From NCBI RefSeq assembly GCF_047495875.1, contig NC_092465.1, positions 2,892,347 through 2,956,346 on the forward strand: DNA of 64,000 nt. Reading direction: 5' to 3'. The notes under the pieces were generated by a model. The model did no database searches, was not told where the DNA came from, and saw nothing but the letters and a program-made list of their open reading frames with translations. The translations under genes and the position numbers were made by a program. The first letter of the stretch is position 1. Each line of letters opens with the position of its first letter. This document shows, piece after piece, positions 59,059 through 64,000 of this stretch. The stretch is from Pithys albifrons albifrons. Its lineage: Eukaryota; Chordata; Aves; Passeriformes; Thamnophilidae.

Positions 59059-59145
59059 GGGATGTGGCACTTGGGGACCTGGCTCAGTGGTGGCCTTGGC
59101 AGTGCTGGGGAAATGATTAGACTTGATGATAAACCTTAATAACTT
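59059..59145 (+). mobile_element. Short CR1 3' end (sense), abutting the antisense copy
   Basis: GATGTGGCACTTGGGGACCT, then GGTGGCCTTGGCAGTGCTGGG, then ATTAGACTTGATGATAAACC. The octamer tail is lost. Different subfamily from its neighbour. Confidence 0.85.
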
Positions 59146-62100
59146 TTCCAGATTCTCAGCCTGTGCCCAACACCAGGAATTCACTGCCTGCATGAGATGC
59201 AGAAGGCATTTCCCCATTTGCTCCGGGGAAATGGGAACCAGGAAGTTTTTGTAACTTTTAAAGCAAAATACAGTAAAGCCCAAGCTACTTTTACCTTTGA
59301 GTAAATTCATTTTGGCTGTGTTTATATCTCTGACATATATATATACACACACAGAGATATGTACAGAATGTAACTCTGAACTTCCCTGCAGTTGCTTTTC
59401 CCCAAGGCTTTAGACAGTGTTCTTGCAAACATCAACATTTGCCCAGATTTAGGGCCAGTTCACCTCTCTCACATTTGTGGACTGAAAACTAAAGTTACTG
59501 TGAAGCCTGTTTGACAAACTCCCTTTGTTAGGGGCAATATCATGGCTTATAAAATTTCCTTGCAAGAAATGAAGACATGACAGTGTTTATGCCCAGAGAC
59601 TGGAGCCAAGTTTTCTTCTCCTTTTGGCATACAGAAACTCAGGTTTAGTATCCTCCAGATGCATAAATTATGCAGGTTTGACCATGGCCTTCCAAGGTAA
59701 TGCCATCCATGCCTCCAGTTTATGAATGATTTAGTTTGCCTGTCATATCCTCTCAAAGCTCAGCCTCCAACACAACTTTTGAACTCTCAAGGTGTTAAAA
59801 CTCCCTTTCTGTCCCTGCAGGAAGGCAGGCTGGGGGACAGCACCTTGCTGAGAGGGCAGGGGCTGGGTGATGTGCCAGCTCTCTGACCCACTTCAGCTTT
59901 CCTTTGCACCACTTTCCAGTTGGGAAGAGGCTGGTGAAGGAATCTTTTGACAGCAAATTGCTGGTTTATCCTCTTTATCCATAATTCTTTCCCAATTTTT
60001 TGAAGTATTAGGCAGTGTATCCCATTTCCAATATCCATGTACAGGCAGGTCTATTTTGCTGCTTTTCTGGTGGAATTTGAGCTTCTTAGACCGAATATTC
60101 TCAGATTTCTTCCTCTGCAGCTTTTTTGATCTATGGTAGGTCCAGATTTCAGGACTTGTCTGGCCCTTCTTACCCCCTGCTCAGGTCACAGTAGCTTTAT
60201 TTGGCTGATGGTTTCCAGTTCTTTTCTGGAGGATTAATTAAACCTCTGATTCTCCAGTGAAGTGAAATTCCTACTCGCTGTTGGATTCTTTATTAGATTT
60301 GGGTTCAAATGAGCCAAGAACTCTTCCCTAATCATCTTTCTAGTTATTCTTTTAAACCCTTTGCTATTAACTTTGTTTCCATGTTTATGTGAAAGGCCAA
60401 AATCTCTGGTTTGGTGAAATAGTTTCTTGTCTTTCCAAACTGAAAACTCTACACAAAGGTAGTTCCTCATATCACTCTTTGAATTAAGAGCAACTTTAAT
60501 AGTCATTTTATTTTTCTTTTTCACCCTTGGCTGCACTACTTGTGGATGCAAAGGACATTTAAATATTTATTTCCAGAGCACTTCAATTCCCAGCAGCCCT
60601 CCCAGCTTCCTGTATCTCAAAAATTCTCTGGATTATTTTCCCCATGGTGGTGTATTCACTGACCTAAGGAAACCACAAGTCTAGAACTGTGCCCTCTGTG
60701 TGTGTTGGGCACATTGTTGGGCAATTTTAGCCAATGACAATAAGGCTCATAATGTTATTAATTCCCTAGAAATGTGATGTAAATAAGCAGTTGGGTAAAT
60801 GGGATGCACTGAAATTAGGATGGAAAAAGCTGCCTCATCAATTCTGCTGTGACAAAGTGAGAAGTCCATGCTGGACAGAGGTGGAAACCATAAATAAACT
60901 TTCTTCTTGTCTACCACTAATCCAGTTTATTACACCAAAATATCTGCAAAATATCCGATTGCTTCAGCAATGGTAGTTAATTGTCACAACCCCCTGGTGG
61001 GGAGAATGTTTTCTAAGTGTACACACAGCTAAATATATTTATATACAACTATATTTATAGACAATTCTGATTGCAAAACTACACAGCGAATTCTTTTTAT
61101 TTAATTTGGGTTTTCTCTAATCTTAATACACAGAGCAAATGTTTATTGTGAGCTGATTAAGGGAAAGGCCTTTAAAGAAGTGGTCACACCATTACAAGTG
61201 TCAGGGGGCAAAGTTAAGACTGGCCATGGTTCTTAAGGTCTCGATTTCTTTAGTTCTGATGCTCTTTTGGCAACAAGAGGGCAGAGAGAGGCAGAAAGAG
61301 AAAAGAGAAAGGGTCTTGTTGCAGTTCTGAGGCTCAAAATCATTGTAATTAAGTCCTAATTTTTCTTAAATTAGAAATTATTAAAAACCTGTAGCCAGGG
61401 TCGTGATGTGAGATGATCCAAAAGGGTTTGCTTTGGAACTGCTGCAGAACGAATTGCAACCTGAACCAAGCAAATGGCTTGTTAATTTATCTGGTAATTG
61501 GGGGTTAATGGCAACTGTTGTGCACACCCTGCACCTGCCTCTTTGGAGCAGCAAAATTGGGTTCTCCTGCAGAGATTGGATTGGAAGAACCTGTTTTGGA
61601 GAAGTCTGGAACGAATGGAGAACTCAGAGTTCAGAGCACAAGGCAGGAGAGAGGCAGGTCAGGGCTTTGGATCTCTTGGTAAACTCTTTTCCAATCCCTC
61701 ATTTCAAGGCTTTGGGTTCTCTCCAAGAAACACCCAGCAATGGCCATTTTTAGGGAGAAGTTCTGACCTGGTGTGGTTCCACCTTTGGCATTTTGTGATA
61801 TGGTTTGATACAACTTCCACATCACAGAGGAGAAACTGCTAAATGGATTTGAAGTTAAACCAGACGAATACCTTCAACATAACAGGGGGAAAGATCAAAT
61901 TCTGCCCTTGCTTCAAATCAACCATCTCCTCAGCATTAGTGGGGCTGCATGTGGATCTGAGAGCAAAATTTGGGCAGCAAACCTTGAAGGACTTTGCTTT
62001 CAAAAGGGATTTTTATGTACAGGCCAGGAAAAAAACAACAGCTGAAACTGATAAAATGCAAGTTATACCACCCTAACAACTGTGCCTAGGAGTGAGATCT

Positions 62101-62444
62101 TGGGGTTTTTTTCTCCTTTAAGTGGGTAAAGATTGTTCCCAGACTGAAGCCTTCATCACAAGCCAACTTTTAACTGGGAGGGGAATGTCTGAATTGGAGA
62201 ATGAAGCCTTGCAGACCTTTGCCTTTGATGCTGGAAACGTTCCTGTGCAGTCAGATGGTGCAAAACCCACCCTGGAAAGCAGAGATTTTGTCTGTGGTGT
62301 CTGAAAAACTGAGATGTGGGATCATTTCTGCTGTAGTTTAACTTTCCTCTTCACTATATTTTTGTATTTTAGTTTATCTTTCCTCTTAGATGTATTTTAG
62401 AGTATTGGGGTCTTCTTTGCAGGAAGGGATCACTCCATAAATAA
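59146..62444. other. Unique noncoding DNA (3.3 kb)
   Basis: AT-rich single-copy sequence. No supported gene, RNA or mobile element. Confidence 0.55.
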
Positions 62445-62695
62445 AAAGATCTCAGTTTTAACACTGAGATTTGTTTAGGGGAGGTTTAGATTGGAGATAA
62501 GGGAAAAAATCAACCCTGAAAGGGTTGTCAAACATTGGACAAGATGACCAGGGCAGGGGTGGAGTGCCCATCCCTGGAGGGATTTCAAAGCCATGTGGAT
62601 GTGGCACTTGGGGCCAGGGGTGAGTGGAGGGGGAGTGGTTGGATTCCATCATCTTAGAGGACTTTTCCAACCAAAATGATGCTGCATTTTCATAA
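62445..62695 (+). mobile_element. CR1 3' fragment (sense), diverged
   Basis: GGTTTAGATTGGAGATAAGG, then GAAAGGGTTGTCAAACATTGG, then GATGTGGCACTTGGGGCC, then GGATTCCATCATCTTAGAGG and CTTTTCCAACCAAAATGATG. Order and content match a CR1 3' end. Confidence 0.9.
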
Positions 62696-64000
62696 TGAAA
62701 CTAATCAACATTTCCGTGCTTTGAGGAAATTTTGGAATTGTCCTTCCTCATCAAACACAAACATGTGATTGCCATTTGCACCTTATTAATTCCTGGGGAA
62801 GAACAATGAGGCAGAGGGTGGCAAGGGATGGCCAGAAATATTTCCATTGCTGGGCAGTCAACATTTCAAATATCAGTAGTTGTGTGTAATCACAGAGTAG
62901 AAAAACATGTCATGCAATACTGTAGTAAAACCCCCACATTTTTATTCCAGAGCATGAGAGTCTCAAAATGTGTAAAGTTTTGTCTTTCCCAGCTTTGTGC
63001 ACCATAAAATACAACTTTTCCTGTTCTTTCAGCACAGCCTCTGCTGGCTGGCTCTGCCTAGAGGAAAATGTAGCCATGAGATGTAAAAGACATTCAGCAT
63101 TTCTTTTTTTATAGTAACAGGCAAAGGGCTGAGGCTGCTCTTTGTTGCACTTCCAGATCAAGGAGACACTTCTCAGGACAGCTTTTAAATTATCATTACT
63201 TTGGTAGCAGTTCAGGTGAGGTGTGTCCCTCACACCCCCAAATATCCCAACCATCAGAGATCACAACCCTCCTGTACAGCACCAAATATAAACTGTGACC
63301 CTCAGAAAGGGCTCCCAGAACTTGGCCAGGTCACTGAAAATCCAGAGCAGAGCTTGAGAGCACCTGCTTTCCTTCCAGTACCTGCACACAGGAATGACTT
63401 AAATAATTCCAACTTAAATTCCCACACTCCCCAACACACATCACGGGGTTTAAGTGCTGCAAAAGTGCTTGCAGGAGTCACAAAATCTCAATCAAAACAA
63501 AGAAAATGGCATGGATTTTTTTTTTTCCTGTGAGCCACAGAACCCAGGTACTTCAGCAAAGCCAGATAACTCAAGAGCTGCTGAATAAATCATAGCCACG
63601 GATGAATAATTTAAGTGCAGTGTCAGATGCCTTGAACAATCTTTATCCTTGAGACAATAAGATGTGACCACGTGTGGCTGGTGGGCCAGGCAGAGAGGCT
63701 GGAGGTTTAAAACCTTATTTTGGGGAGCTGGGCTCTAAAATTCCAGAAGATGTTGAGCACTATCACATGCAACACGTGTCAGGGAGGGAGAGAACAAAAC
63801 TCCTGCCCTGCAGTTCAGGAAGGGTTTTCCCAGGTGGTTGCACTTTGCTGCTGTGAATGGAGGAAAATGCTCTCAGGTGAGGTTGGTTAAGGTGTTTCAG
63901 CCATGCAGGGAATTGTGGGGGCTTAAATTGCAGCTGATATATAGGCAGGGAAGAGTTTTTCCTTGTTTTTCTCCTTAAAAGAGGAATTAGGAGGTTTCAC
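62696..64000. other. Unique noncoding DNA to window end
   Basis: Single-copy sequence; no recognisable gene or element. Confidence 0.55.

Overview
The window reads as avian, most likely songbird (passerine), nuclear DNA from a gene-poor region. Three things show this. About twenty CR1 LINE fragments are present, almost all 5'-truncated and many ending in the octamer tail ATTCTATG. Three copies of a tRNA-Ile-derived SINE with a CR1-like tail match the zebra finch family TguSINE1. Solo LTRs of endogenous retroviruses are also present. I found no credible protein-coding host gene: the long open frames lie in CR1 reverse-transcriptase remnants, tandem repeats or low-complexity tracts. There are no tRNA, rRNA or CRISPR features. 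A 100-N assembly gap lies at 23214-23313.

Layout. 1-9.7 kb: CR1 fragments, a 40-bp minisatellite, a TAATAG microsatellite, a 1.05-kb antisense CR1 with RT remnant, and a satellite-like array (7671-8905) built from CR1 3' ends. 9.7-17.4 kb: a solo LTR with an internal VNTR, a SINE/(GATG)n/SINE/(GATG)n/SINE cluster, an 11-copy 36-bp minisatellite, candidate conserved noncoding blocks, and a second LTR type. 18.6-26 kb: more CR1, a 689-bp unit repeated about 2.8 times, the assembly gap (with an inverted piece of that unit at its edge), and a CR1 split by a nested palindromic insertion. 29-33.7 kb: a CR1 with a 40-bp minisatellite, then three extreme strand-asymmetric tracts: 1,008 bp of pure pyrimidine, about 0.7 kb without a single C, and 0.8 kb of pyrimidine with one purine. 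34.6-35.8 kb: a CR1 inverted repeat with roughly 500-bp arms, each carrying a shortened version of the nested insertion seen at 25.3 kb. 38.7-49.6 kb: further CR1 and a second, larger copy of the VNTR-bearing LTR in opposite orientation. 50.9-51.8 kb: a TATC-type microsatellite. 56-62.7 kb: more CR1, including the copy reaching furthest into the RT domain. The rest is AT-rich single-copy DNA.

Nothing here works as an operon or pathway. The interest is structural: repeated turnover of CR1-derived DNA into satellites, palindromes and minisatellites, and VNTR growth inside LTRs. Several ATTA-rich blocks retain CpGs and may be developmental enhancers. That last reading is inference and needs an alignment to other birds.
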